Made by a program: the position numbers and the translations under genes. From contig NZ_BMQV01000013.1 of the NCBI RefSeq assembly GCF_014648295.1, forward strand, positions 33,348-97,347: a stretch of DNA of 64,000 nucleotides, in the 5' to 3' direction. This DNA is from Shewanella saliphila. GTDB lineage: Bacteria > Pseudomonadota > Gammaproteobacteria > Enterobacterales > Shewanellaceae. The notes below the pieces were generated by a model, which did not search any database, was not told where the DNA came from, and saw nothing but the letters and a program-made list of their open reading frames with translations. This document shows positions 47,873-57,543 of this stretch, in pieces (positions within the stretch are counted from its first letter, which is position 1; each line of letters opens with the position of its first letter).

Positions 47873-50035
47873 ATGATGAAAACAATGACAGTTCGTCCCG
47901 CTACAAAAGCGGTAATAAGCGCAGGGCTTCTTGCTTTTGCACTATCTGGCTGTGGAGGCAGTGATGGTTCAGATGGCGAAGATGGTACTGATGGCATTAT
48001 CGGTGTTGATATTGACAGTGCATCAACATTACAAGCCACATTTACCGATGCGACCATCACCGAAGGTAGCGTTAATGTTACTTTCAGCCTAAAAAATGGT
48101 AATGGCGTTGCAGTACTAGGGTTAACGAAAGATCACGACTTACGCTTTGGCGTTGCACAATTAACCCCTGTTATAGAAACTGTAGATGATACTGAAATCG
48201 ACCGTGGTTATCAGTGGCAATCATATATCAATGTATTAAAACAACCAACGGCAAGCTACATTCCTGATGATGAAACCAACATTACCCCATCAGAGCAATA
48301 CCAAGCTGAAGTAGAAATTGCTTCGGCTTGTGACACTTGTTTTGTTGATAATGAAGATGGTACCTACAGCTATACATTCCAAACCAATATTAGTCAAATT
48401 ACTGAGCCATTAACCATTACCTACAATCAGGATAATACTCAACGTATTACCCTTGAGTTACAACAGCCTCTGGTTACTGCCAATGCTCATTATGATTTCC
48501 AACCGTCTACAGGGCTAACAGAAGATATCGCGTCTCGTGATGTGGTATCAATTGAGACTTGTTACACCTGTCACCAACCTGACAGTCTTGAGTTACACGG
48601 TGGTCGTCGTATTGATTTAGAAAACTGCGCGTCGTGCCATACCGCCACATCAGGCGATCCTGAAACAGGTAACAGTGTTGACTTTACTTACATGATCCAT
48701 GCGATTCACAAAGGCCAAGACCGCGTGACTTATACCGTTGCCGGTGAAGAAGCCGCACCTTATAAAGTGATTGGTTATGGTGGTGGATTACACGATTATG
48801 GCGACGTAATGTATCCACAAAAACCCGCCGCTGACTGTAGTGCTTGTCACGTTGAAGGAACTGACGCCCCGCAAGATGCCGGATTATATACCGCGAACCT
48901 AAGCGATACGGCCTGTATTGCTTGTCATACAGAATCAGCCTCTGAGCACCATGTTGGTTTAAGCACCCAATGTACTTCATGTCATATTGAAGATGGCTAT
49001 GCACGCAGCGCACAAGAAGCCCACGGCGATGTGATGACAGCGTATAACGAAACCCAAACCATGAATGTCGTCTTTAGCGATACGAGCGTAACGGCTGATG
49101 GAGCATTCACGACCAAGGTTCAATTTACCGATGCGTCAGCCAATGTTATTGCTGCCGAGTTTATCGACACGAGTGGCCGCGTTGTAATGGCATGGGACAC
49201 TGACATCGATTACCCTGCCTATAATGATGCAAGTTACAGTCAAAGACGCCTAAGACTCAGCGAAGGTGTTGCCAATGAAGACGACAGTTGGACATTAGTG
49301 TGGAGCGACGTTACCTTACCAAGCGATTATGTAGGTAAAACATTTGAACTTTGGTCAGCAGTAAGCGCGTGTTACAACAACGGCGGTTACGGTCGTCCTG
49401 AAGTGCAATTAACCTCATGTGATACTGACGATGTTCGCACCGTTGAAATTAAAAGCAGTGCCTATCAGTTTGTTATGGCTGCAGATGCTGTAGATAGTAC
49501 TCAAACAGCAGCAGAACGCAGAAGCATCATTGATACAACAACTTGCCAAGGTTGTCACAACCAAGAAGTGTATCACTATGACAATGGTATTAACTGCCAA
49601 ACCTGTCATACACCAGATAAATCACTGAGAAGTGATGACACTTACCCTGGCGGTAGAAAATCGACCAGCTTTGCGTTTAAAGCGCACAGTGCTGAAGGTC
49701 ATTACTTAAGTGTTGCAGGTGTTGAGTCTGGCACAGTATTAAAAACTGACTGTGCAACATGTCACACAACAGAGGGGTTCACCTTAGGTCGTTCTGAAGA
49801 CCGTGTATGGCGCTATGGTGACACTGACACTGGTGCTGATGTTTGGGTCTCTTCTGATACCGGTGCATGTTTAAGCTGTCACCAGAAGTACATTACCGAA
49901 TCAACGGAGTCACATATTGAATCTAACGGCGGTATTGTTGACGGTATGAGTGAGGAAGATGTGCGCACACGTTCTGCTGAAATGTGTTCAACGTGCCACA
50001 CACCCACTCGCCTAACAGAGAGCCATGGATTTTAG
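47873..50035 (+). CDS. omcA: OmcA/MtrC-family decaheme outer-membrane cytochrome c
   Basis: The 720-residue lipoprotein has a signal with lipobox LSGC (Cys24-25 region), a Gly/Asp-rich linker (GGSDGSDGEDGTDG) and exactly ten CXXCH motifs in two groups of five. Between the groups and before the first lie beta-rich domains. This is the layout of the cell-surface reductases OmcA and MtrC, which pass electrons to Fe(III), Mn(IV), flavins or electrodes. It precedes mtrC in the same order as S. oneidensis omcA-mtrC. The relationship to UndA-type proteins cannot be excluded, so the symbol is tentative. A CDTCF stretch near residue 150 is not a heme motif. Confidence 0.8.
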   Translation: MMKTMTVRPATKAVISAGLLAFALSGCGGSDGSDGEDGTDGIIGVDIDSASTLQATFTDATITEGSVNVTFSLKNGNGVAVLGLTKDHDLRFGVAQLTPVIETVDDTEIDRGYQWQSYINVLKQPTASYIPDDETNITPSEQYQAEVEIASACDTCFVDNEDGTYSYTFQTNISQITEPLTITYNQDNTQRITLELQQPLVTANAHYDFQPSTGLTEDIASRDVVSIETCYTCHQPDSLELHGGRRIDLENCASCHTATSGDPETGNSVDFTYMIHAIHKGQDRVTYTVAGEEAAPYKVIGYGGGLHDYGDVMYPQKPAADCSACHVEGTDAPQDAGLYTANLSDTACIACHTESASEHHVGLSTQCTSCHIEDGYARSAQEAHGDVMTAYNETQTMNVVFSDTSVTADGAFTTKVQFTDASANVIAAEFIDTSGRVVMAWDTDIDYPAYNDASYSQRRLRLSEGVANEDDSWTLVWSDVTLPSDYVGKTFELWSAVSACYNNGGYGRPEVQLTSCDTDDVRTVEIKSSAYQFVMAADAVDSTQTAAERRSIIDTTTCQGCHNQEVYHYDNGINCQTCHTPDKSLRSDDTYPGGRKSTSFAFKAHSAEGHYLSVAGVESGTVLKTDCATCHTTEGFTLGRSEDRVWRYGDTDTGADVWVSSDTGACLSCHQKYITESTESHIESNGGIVDGMSEEDVRTRSAEMCSTCHTPTRLTESHGF

Positions 50036-50068
50036 ATTTAACATCTGATTAATCTAGAAATGCTAACA

Positions 50069-50100
50069 AAAGACCCCAATTTTTAATTGGGGTCTTTTTT
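50069..50100 (+). terminator. Terminator after the omcA-like gene
   Basis: AAAGACCCCAATT, loop TTT, AATTGGGGTCTTT and a T-run. It makes the omcA-like gene its own unit, separate from mtrCAB. Confidence 0.9.
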
Positions 50101-50158
50101 ATATAACGAACAATTAATATACTCTAAAGCATTATTTAATATATACCTTTAATAATAG

Positions 50159-50174
50159 CCTGATCATCATCACA
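50159..50174. promoter_or_regulatory. CRP-like site upstream of mtrC
   Basis: CCTGATCATCATCACA matches TGTGA-N6-TCACA at 8 of 10 fixed positions, about 140 bases before the mtrC start. CRP is a known activator of mtr genes in S. oneidensis. Assignment by eye. Confidence 0.45.
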
Positions 50175-50315
50175 CTATTGCGTTCGCCTTACAGACGTCT
50201 TGTTGATTGTAAAGTAATATTAGTGTTGGGAAAATTATTAACATCGACTTAACTGATATCAATATCGCAGAACATACTGCCAGTAAGTTAGATGGATGAC
50301 CTTTGCAGGGACAAT

Positions 50316-52277
50316 ATGATGAATATAAAACACACAAAAATTGCATTATTACTTGCTATGTCAGCATCAATGACACTAGCAGGTTGCGGCAGCGGTAGCG
50401 ACGGTGAAGATGGCGAAGCAGGTAATCCAGGTGGCGAACCAGCAGAAACAATCCAAACATTAAACCTTGATATTACCGATGTGACTTATCAAGACAGCAA
50501 GCCTACCGTCACGGTGTTTGCGACTAACGAAAGTGACTTACCGATTGCCGGCCTAACAGAATTAGAAATAAAAAAAGTTGTTCAGCTTATTCCAGCTGGC
50601 GCATCTGGTGCAGGTAATGCTGCGCAATGGCAATATATTGGTTCACAAGACGCATTTACTGATTTAGGTAACGGTAAATATACCTTTACCATCGACGTCG
50701 AAAACTTTAACCCAGAACTAACTCAACGCTACAACGTTATTTCTAGCGCTTCAACGTTACTTGACGGTGTCAGTACCTCACCTAGAGCTGAAATCACCGA
50801 AGACTTTGACGGTGAAGGTAATGGAGCCACTTACACTAAAAACGTTGTCAGCGATGCCACGTGTAATACCTGTCATGCTGAAGGCGAAAGTATTTACCAC
50901 AGCTATACCGATTTAACCACCTGTCTCAGTTGTCACACAAACGAAATGGCCATCGAAAAAGATAAAGTTCAAGTCGACTTTGGTCACCTTATTCACAATG
51001 TTCACAACGACGCTAAAATGTATGGTCGCAATTTAGATAAAAGCGCAGAAGCAGCTTATGCCGTTGTGCAAGACAACTGTACTAATTGCCATGTTGAATC
51101 TGAAGATCTAGCAGAATGGGAAAACTGGTCGCGCATTCCAACTATGGAAACCTGTAGCAGCTGTCATACCGAGATTGACTTTGAAGCAGGTGATGGTCAC
51201 TCACAACAAGCTGATAACTCAAACTGTGTTGCCTGCCATAATGCAAGCTGGACCGAAACATTACACATCTCAGCATTTAGCGACAAACAAAGCTTTATCA
51301 ACCTATACGGTATGGATGCAACACTTGTTGCAAACAAAGCAACGGATGCCGACATGTCAGCAACCTTGTCGCTTACTATTACAGACTCTAGCGGCACCGC
51401 TATAGATGCAAGCAGCTTAATCAGCAAAATTCAACGTATCGAAACCATTACCAACGTTGGGCCTAACTTCCCAATTATGGGATACAACGCAAGCCCAGGT
51501 AGTGGATTAGCTAAAATCACTAAAGACCTTGTTAATGGTGGTGAGCTTCAAACTGACGTTAGCGTGACTGACGGTAAACTGGTTTACAACATCGACTCAC
51601 TGCCTTTTGGTAGCGGTGATACCGATACCGCGTTTAGCTTTATCGGCCTAGAAATGTGTAACGATGGTAGCGAAGCTGTTGACTGTGCAGACGGTGTTGA
51701 CACCACCAGCATGAAAGCTGAACTTGCACACGGTACATTATCTGGTGACACCCCGAGCTACCGCCATATTGATTCAGTTAACTTCAGTGCATGTGAAAGC
51801 TGCCACGGTGAAACCTTTGAGCTACATAAAGGTTACCACGCAGGCTTTATCATGACAGAACAACTAGGTCGTGAGCTAAACGGTGAAGTTACCGTAGGTG
51901 TTGATGGATGTGTGACTTGTCATACTCCAGACGGCACTTACGCCTCAGGCGGCAACCAAGGCGCGCTTGAAATGAAACTGCACAGCGTGCATGGCGAACA
52001 AGGCATTATTAAAGACTGTACTCAATGCCATGACGACTTCAACCTTGATGCGTTCAAAGTAAAAGGTGCACTTGCCACTTCTGCAGGTCTATATACCACA
52101 CCGATTACTGCAACGTGTGCATCTTGTCATGGCTTTGACGACATCGCTCAACATGCGACTAGCCAAGGCGCTATTGTTAACGGTAGTTACCAAGAAGCCA
52201 ATGATGCTGCGCAAATCGAAACGTGTTTCTACTGCCACGCACCCAGCATTGAAAATCACACACAAGTAAATTTTTAA
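50316..52277 (+). CDS. mtrC: Surface-exposed decaheme cytochrome c MtrC
   Basis: At 653 residues it starts MMNIKHTKIALLLAMSAS with lipobox LAGC, so it is an exported outer-surface lipoprotein. It has ten CXXCH motifs in two groups of five (CNTCH, CLSCH, CTNCH, CSSCH, CVACH; CESCH, CVTCH, CTQCH, CASCH, CFYCH). Segments such as QTLNLDIT, LIHNVHN, NWSRIPTMETCSSCH and GHSQQ.DNSNC agree with my memory of S. oneidensis MtrC. It caps the MtrA-MtrB conduit and reduces extracellular acceptors. The start at 50316 has AGGGACAAT upstream. Confidence 0.95.
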   Translation: MMNIKHTKIALLLAMSASMTLAGCGSGSDGEDGEAGNPGGEPAETIQTLNLDITDVTYQDSKPTVTVFATNESDLPIAGLTELEIKKVVQLIPAGASGAGNAAQWQYIGSQDAFTDLGNGKYTFTIDVENFNPELTQRYNVISSASTLLDGVSTSPRAEITEDFDGEGNGATYTKNVVSDATCNTCHAEGESIYHSYTDLTTCLSCHTNEMAIEKDKVQVDFGHLIHNVHNDAKMYGRNLDKSAEAAYAVVQDNCTNCHVESEDLAEWENWSRIPTMETCSSCHTEIDFEAGDGHSQQADNSNCVACHNASWTETLHISAFSDKQSFINLYGMDATLVANKATDADMSATLSLTITDSSGTAIDASSLISKIQRIETITNVGPNFPIMGYNASPGSGLAKITKDLVNGGELQTDVSVTDGKLVYNIDSLPFGSGDTDTAFSFIGLEMCNDGSEAVDCADGVDTTSMKAELAHGTLSGDTPSYRHIDSVNFSACESCHGETFELHKGYHAGFIMTEQLGRELNGEVTVGVDGCVTCHTPDGTYASGGNQGALEMKLHSVHGEQGIIKDCTQCHDDFNLDAFKVKGALATSAGLYTTPITATCASCHGFDDIAQHATSQGAIVNGSYQEANDAAQIETCFYCHAPSIENHTQVNF

Positions 52278-52374
52278 TTTGTTCATTGGGAGAGAAGTCT
52301 GACTTCTCTCCCATGCTATGACTTACTTTATCGAACTGTTGATCATCAAAATGGACAAATTAGGAAGTCTACTT

Positions 52375-53364
52375 ATGAAGACCACAAATCAAATCAATAC
52401 CCTATTGTTTGCCTTACTTAGCCTCACGGCATCCGCCTTATTTTTATCAAACCCAGTACACGCTGCTAAATGGGATGCAACCATGACCCCAGCAGAAGTT
52501 GAAGCCACGCTTGATAAAAAGTTTGCCGAAGGTAAATATTCCCCTAAAGGCGCAGACTCTTGTCTAATGTGCCATAAAAAATCAGAAAAAGTCATGGACC
52601 TATTTAAAGGTGTCCATGGTGCTATCGACTCATCAAAAAGCCCAATGGCCGGCCTACAATGTGAGGCATGCCACGGACCGTTAGGTTCACATAATCGTGG
52701 CGGTAAAGAGCCAATGATTACCTTTGGGCCAGATTCAACCTTAGCGGCAGACAAACAAAACAGTGTTTGTATGAGCTGTCATACTGACGACAAGCGTATG
52801 TCATGGGAAAGCAGCCACCATGCCAGTGGTGATGTTGCCTGTGCTTCTTGTCATAGCGTACATGCCTCTCACGACCCAGTATTGTCAAAGCAAACTGAAA
52901 TGGACGTGTGTACAAGTTGCCACACCAAACAAAAAGCTGACATGAACAAGCGCAGCAGTCATCCAATGAAATGGAACCAAATGACCTGTAGCGACTGTCA
53001 TAACCCACACGGCAGCTTAAGCGATGATGACCTAGTACAACCAACCGTCAATGAAACCTGTTATAGCTGTCATGCCGAGAAACGTGGCCCAAAGCTGTGG
53101 GAGCATGCACCCGTAACCGAGAATTGCGTTAATTGCCATAATCCTCATGGTTCAGTCAACGATGCAATGCTAAAAACTCGTGCTCCTCAATTATGTCAGC
53201 AATGTCACTCTGGCGACGGTCATACAAGCAGTGCTTATTTTGGCAATACCAGTATGGGTTCTTCGGTTAATGACAATGCATTTACCGGTGGCCGTAGTTG
53301 CTTAAACTGCCATAGCCAAGTACATGGTTCTAACCATCCATCTGGCAAGTTATTGCAGCGCTAA
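52375..53364 (+). CDS. mtrA: Periplasmic decaheme cytochrome c MtrA
   Basis: The 329-residue protein starts [12 protein letters not shown] with a signal peptide (cleaved near VHA) and has ten CXXCH motifs: [72 protein letters not shown] and the C-terminal [12 protein letters not shown] are nearly as I recall in S. oneidensis MtrA. It runs electrons through the MtrB barrel to MtrC. The ATG at 52375 is preceded by AGGAAG; longer starts add unlike sequence. It lies 97 bases after mtrC and 12 before mtrB. Confidence 0.96.
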   Translation: MKTTNQINTLLFALLSLTASALFLSNPVHAAKWDATMTPAEVEATLDKKFAEGKYSPKGADSCLMCHKKSEKVMDLFKGVHGAIDSSKSPMAGLQCEACHGPLGSHNRGGKEPMITFGPDSTLAADKQNSVCMSCHTDDKRMSWESSHHASGDVACASCHSVHASHDPVLSKQTEMDVCTSCHTKQKADMNKRSSHPMKWNQMTCSDCHNPHGSLSDDDLVQPTVNETCYSCHAEKRGPKLWEHAPVTENCVNCHNPHGSVNDAMLKTRAPQLCQQCHSGDGHTSSAYFGNTSMGSSVNDNAFTGGRSCLNCHSQVHGSNHPSGKLLQR

Positions 53365-53376
53365 GGAGATAACAAC

Positions 53377-55464
53377 ATGAATACAAAAATAAACCTCATC
53401 ACCTTAGCCCTATTGTCTAGTTGCAGTTTTGGCGTGCTAGCACAAGGTTATGGCCTAGCAGACGCAAAAACAGATTCGGTAAAATTTGACGCCTGGGAAT
53501 GTAAACGCTGCGTGGTCGAAACCGGCACAACCGGCAGTATTAGCGCAGGTATTGCATACAACAGCGAAGATGATATTTATTCAGCTAATGCATTTAACAG
53601 CAGCAATGAAGTTTCAGGCAAAGTGGATGCTGATATTCGTTATCGCGGCGAAGAAGGTTATCAAGCCAATGTTGATGCTCATAACCTGGGTATGGACAAT
53701 GGTCGCATGGACATCGATGTCGGCAAACAAGGTGTGTACAACATCAATGTCAATTACCGCACATTTGCTCATTATGAATCAAACAGTGCACTAAGCCCGT
53801 ATCAGCAAATCGGTAGCGACTACCTTACCCTACCAGATAATTGGGAAACAGCAGGTTCAAGCTCTGACATGACGATGCTCAACAGTAGCTTAAATCCGTT
53901 AGAGCTATCGTTAAACCGCGACCGCTATGGCATGGGTGTAGAGTACCAATCAGAATCACTATTGACGACTTATGTGAATTTTCAACGTGAAGAAAAAACT
54001 GGCACTAAAACAACATCAGGTAGTATTTATAACCAATCGATGATGTTAGCCGAGCCCGTTGATTATACAACCGACATCTTAAATGCTGGGATTAAGCTCA
54101 GAGGTGACAACTGGTTTACTAGCCTAAATTACACAGGTTCAGTATTTAAAAACGACAATAGCCAACTTGGTTTCGACAGTGCGTTTAACCCAACCTTTGG
54201 TGCTCAAACAAGCGGTTATATGTCATTAGACCCAGATAACGAAGCGCATACTGTGTCTTTATTAGGTCAATACAACCTAGCTAAAACAAACCTAAGCGGT
54301 CGTTTACTGGTTGGCCAAATGACCCAAGACCAATCACTCACCAGTATAGGTTATGGCTATGACTTACCGGCAGACAGTATCGATGCCAAAGTCGATATCA
54401 CCGGCGTGACCTTAAAAGCGACGAGCCGACTTAACCGTGAGTGGCGAGTCAGTGGTAGTTATGATTACAACGACAGAGACAATAAAACTCAAATACAACA
54501 ATGGACTCAAATCAGCATCAATGATGTAACAGGTGAAGCGGAATACAACACACCTTACGATTTAACCACACACAGAGCAAAACTGTCGGCTGACTACCGG
54601 ATCACCCAAGGGATTAAACTGGACGCCGGTTACGACTTTGAGCGGGATGAGCGCAGTTACCAAGACCGAGAAATCACCGACGAAAATAATCTGTGGGCGC
54701 GTGTAAAGGTAAACAGTTTTGACAAATGGAATATGTGGTTTAAAGGCAGCTTCAGCCAACGCGATGGCTCAGAATATCAAGCATCTGAAACCTCATCTAC
54801 TGAACAAAACGCCCTATTACGTCGTTACTATCTTGCCGATCGTGACCGCAGTCAAATTGAAGCTAGGTTGAGTCATACGCCATTAACAGATTTAACCGTC
54901 GACTTTGGTGTTAGTTACTCTCTAGACGATTACACCGACACCAAGATTGGTTTAACGGAGTCAACTGACACCTATTATGATGTCAATGTCCATTATGCCG
55001 TCAATGCCGATGTATCACTCAATGCGTTTTATAACCATCAAACCATTGAGTCTGAACAATCGGGCAGCTCAAGTTTCAGTGTCGCAAACTGGCAGGCTGA
55101 TATTGAAGACACCATTGATTATATTGGCGCTGGTATCAGTTACAGAAACCTAATGGACAGTCGACTCAAGCTCGGCCTAGATTACACTTATTCAGACTCT
55201 GACAGTACCACTCAAGTCAGCCAAGGAGTAACCGGTGATTACGGCGACTACTTTGCAAAAGTGCATAACCTTAACTTATATGGTGAATATCAAGCCACAG
55301 ACAAGATGAGTATACGTGTTGACTACCAAATGGAAAACTATCTTGATAATGACGAATCTAATGACATCAGTGCAGACACCATCTGGAATGTGGTCAGCTT
55401 TGGCGATGTAGATCATGATTACACGGCGCATATGGTCATGTTAAGTATGACTTATCGCTTATAG
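53377..55464 (+). CDS. mtrB: Outer-membrane beta-barrel MtrB
   Basis: The 695-residue MtrB/PioB-family protein has a signal peptide (about 1-22), the N-terminal CXXC motif C42-KR-C45 (WECKRCVVETG) that is characteristic of functional MtrB, and many alternating beta strands ending in MVMLSMTYRL. It is the sheath that inserts MtrA through the outer membrane. The length is close to S. oneidensis MtrB (697). RBS AAGGAG precedes the ATG. It ends the mtrCAB transcript; a terminator follows. Confidence 0.95.
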   Translation: MNTKINLITLALLSSCSFGVLAQGYGLADAKTDSVKFDAWECKRCVVETGTTGSISAGIAYNSEDDIYSANAFNSSNEVSGKVDADIRYRGEEGYQANVDAHNLGMDNGRMDIDVGKQGVYNINVNYRTFAHYESNSALSPYQQIGSDYLTLPDNWETAGSSSDMTMLNSSLNPLELSLNRDRYGMGVEYQSESLLTTYVNFQREEKTGTKTTSGSIYNQSMMLAEPVDYTTDILNAGIKLRGDNWFTSLNYTGSVFKNDNSQLGFDSAFNPTFGAQTSGYMSLDPDNEAHTVSLLGQYNLAKTNLSGRLLVGQMTQDQSLTSIGYGYDLPADSIDAKVDITGVTLKATSRLNREWRVSGSYDYNDRDNKTQIQQWTQISINDVTGEAEYNTPYDLTTHRAKLSADYRITQGIKLDAGYDFERDERSYQDREITDENNLWARVKVNSFDKWNMWFKGSFSQRDGSEYQASETSSTEQNALLRRYYLADRDRSQIEARLSHTPLTDLTVDFGVSYSLDDYTDTKIGLTESTDTYYDVNVHYAVNADVSLNAFYNHQTIESEQSGSSSFSVANWQADIEDTIDYIGAGISYRNLMDSRLKLGLDYTYSDSDSTTQVSQGVTGDYGDYFAKVHNLNLYGEYQATDKMSIRVDYQMENYLDNDESNDISADTIWNVVSFGDVDHDYTAHMVMLSMTYRL

Positions 55465-55530
55465 TCGCAGTCTCTTATGACGGTCTTTAGTGACCATCAC
55501 GAGAAATAATCACGTGCAGCTTCGCTTATT

Positions 55531-55564
55531 AAATACCAGCATTTTTAGATGCTGGTATTTTTTT
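55531..55564 (+). terminator. Terminator of mtrCAB
   Basis: AAATACCAGCAT, loop TTTTAG, ATGCTGGTATTT and a T7 run. It is 67 bases past the mtrB stop. Confidence 0.9.
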
Positions 55565-55888
55565 ACTCGCAATATCACACTTGCAAACTCGCCGGCATTT
55601 ACATTATATTAACAACCGAATGACTTGTGATTGAAATTTGGGCAAAAGGATGTTGCCCACATTTTATCGCCTCTCTTCCCCGCCAAGCGACACTCAGCAT
55701 ATTTTTTTACATTGATTGCCACTCTCTATCCAACATACGTTATCATAAAATGCATTGTCTGCTTTGCGGCGGTTGTGATGATATAACCCGCCATCAAACA
55801 AACGATCAGCATGGTGTCGCGTTGACAAAAATAGCTTAATTATTAACGACCTCTTAATAACACTAATAGAGGAGCACTCGAGGGCATT
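55565..55888. other. Upstream region of cdaR
   Basis: These 324 bases contain one clear inverted repeat, TGGGCAA-N7-TTGCCCA, at 55639-55659, about 230 bases before cdaR. No coding frame of note was seen. The repeat could be a regulator site or a hairpin. Confidence 0.35.
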
Positions 55889-57043
55889 ATGCTTCAAATA
55901 GATACGGATATTGCGAACAAGATTGTCGACCGAACCATGAAAATAATCGGCCACAATATCAATGTCATGAATGCTCAGGCAGTGATCCTCGGCTCAGGTG
56001 AAAAACACCGAATTGGTTCCATCCATGAAGGTGCATTATTAGCCATCAGCCAAAATCGCAATGTCGAAATTAGCCAAGCTATTGCCTCAACACTGCACGG
56101 CGTTAAACCTGGGCTTAATTTGCCGTTACATTATCAAGGGCAAGTGGTTGGCGTGATAGGCATAACAGGTGAGCCAGAAAGCTTGAGTCATTATGGTGAG
56201 TTACTAAAAATGACCGCCGAAATGATTGTTGAACAAGCAAACCTTCAAGAACAACTCCAATGGCAAAACCGACAAAAAGAAGAGTTTATCTCGCAGTTTA
56301 TTGTCGCCAGCGAAGCTGAACTACCCTCGCTAAAACAATGGGCATTACAATTAGGCATTGATTTATCGATGCCAAGAGTGGCTGCTATTATTGAATTAGA
56401 CAGCAACAACCCGTCTTTTCAGCAAGACAATCAAGCACTCAAACAAGTGATGTACTTATTGCAACACCCTATGCGCGATAACTTAATCGCCATGACATCA
56501 TTAACCCAACTTGTCATTTTAAAGCCGGCTTTTTTAGACGGTAAGCAATTTGACCCTGAACTTGAAAGCCAACGCATAGATAAGTTACTCAAACGTTTAC
56601 CGGCCAATATGCAACTGAGCTTGCATATCTCATTGGGGCATTATTTTAGCGGTGACTTAGGCATTACATATTCTTACCGCACTGCTAAAGAAACACTCGA
56701 CATAGGTAAAAAATACCACCCCAATAAGAGCAAATATTTATATCAAGACTACAGCTTACAAGTGCTGCTTTCAGGATTGCGTCATCATTGGCGTGGTAAT
56801 GCCCTTGCTGGCCCGTATCAAAAATTGATCGAAGCTGATCACAACCAACAACTGCAAAAAACCTTAGCCGCTTACTTAGAACATTTAGGTGATTTACAGG
56901 CTTGTGCCAAAAGCTTGTTTATTCATCGAAACACCCTGCGCTATCGCCTTGATAAAATACAATCGATTACTAATATAGACTTGCATAATTTCAATGGCTT
57001 ACTCAGTTTATACCTAGGTCAATTAATCCATCAGCCTGAATAA
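55889..57043 (+). CDS. cdaR: Sugar-diacid / glycerate regulator CdaR (SdaR)
   Basis: The 384-residue protein opens MLQIDTDIANKIVDRTMKIIGHNINVMNAQAVILGSG, matching CdaR as I recall it (the diacid-sensing domain). The PucR-type helix-turn-helix at the end reads CAKSLFIHRNTLRYRLDKIQ. In E. coli, CdaR activates glucarate/galactarate and glycerate genes. It lies upstream of gntP-family and glycerate kinase genes, so glycerate is the likely signal. RBS AGGG. S. oneidensis has the same trio beside mtr. Confidence 0.92.
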   Translation: MLQIDTDIANKIVDRTMKIIGHNINVMNAQAVILGSGEKHRIGSIHEGALLAISQNRNVEISQAIASTLHGVKPGLNLPLHYQGQVVGVIGITGEPESLSHYGELLKMTAEMIVEQANLQEQLQWQNRQKEEFISQFIVASEAELPSLKQWALQLGIDLSMPRVAAIIELDSNNPSFQQDNQALKQVMYLLQHPMRDNLIAMTSLTQLVILKPAFLDGKQFDPELESQRIDKLLKRLPANMQLSLHISLGHYFSGDLGITYSYRTAKETLDIGKKYHPNKSKYLYQDYSLQVLLSGLRHHWRGNALAGPYQKLIEADHNQQLQKTLAAYLEHLGDLQACAKSLFIHRNTLRYRLDKIQSITNIDLHNFNGLLSLYLGQLIHQPE

Positions 57044-57060
57044 CTCGCCTACGCTTAATT

Positions 57061-57118
57061 TTGTGCAAACGCACAACAACTCAATATTAATAGCCATTCA
57101 GTTGGTGCAAACGAACAA
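57061..57118. promoter_or_regulatory. Two related operator-like repeats downstream of cdaR
   Basis: TTGTGCAAACGCACAA (57061-57076, 6-bp arms around AAAC) and a related copy GTGCAAACGAACAA (57105-57118) share GTGCAAACG. The cores start 42 bases apart, close to four helical turns. They fit a dimer-of-dimers operator and are the best candidates for CdaR or another regulator acting on the glycerate genes. They lie about 430 bases before the permease ATG. No published CdaR consensus was available to compare. Confidence 0.5.
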
Positions 57119-57177
57119 AGCTATTTAAGCTTAATGATTTACTATTATTGAGTACTTTCTACCTTCAAACAATAATA

Positions 57178-57527
57178 ATACCAACCGTACTAATGACTTG
57201 ATCATGTAATGGGGATTCAAATTAAGTTAATCAATACGGAGGCTTGAAGGCATCGTCAAATTTGGCTTTTCGTGAGCCTAATCTCTGCATAATCGCGCCA
57301 CCAATAAAGACACACTCTTTGTTAGTGGCAGCCAATATACCTTGCAGTGGTTAGCTTGAGTCACTTTGCCGTAAACAAAGTGATTTACCTTCTCGCCAAA
57401 CCTAACGCTTTTAGCATTCTGAGTGACGAGCATTAGTGTTAAAGGCCAGCCCTTTAAACATTAATCCGACATAAATTGAACAACTTATGATAACCAGAAC
57501 ACGATAAAGCATTAATGTGATTGGTAT
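57178..57527. repeat. Possible 350-bp inserted element bounded by ATACCAA / TTGGTAT
   Basis: The noncoding stretch is flanked by a perfect 7-bp inverted repeat (57178-57184, 57521-57527). Inside are two hairpins: TCACTTTG-N7-CAAAGTGA (57361-57383) and an imperfect one around 57437-57461. It lies between the operator-like repeats and the permease ATG at 57544. It could be a miniature element that displaced the operator, or simply a long leader. The short ends can arise by chance. Confidence 0.3.
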
Positions 57528-57543
57528 AAATAACGAGTAATAT

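Noticed and set aside
48350..48365. CDTCF in the omcA-like protein as an eleventh heme site
   Set aside because: The heme-attachment motif needs CXXCH; His is replaced by Phe, so it is counted as ten hemes.
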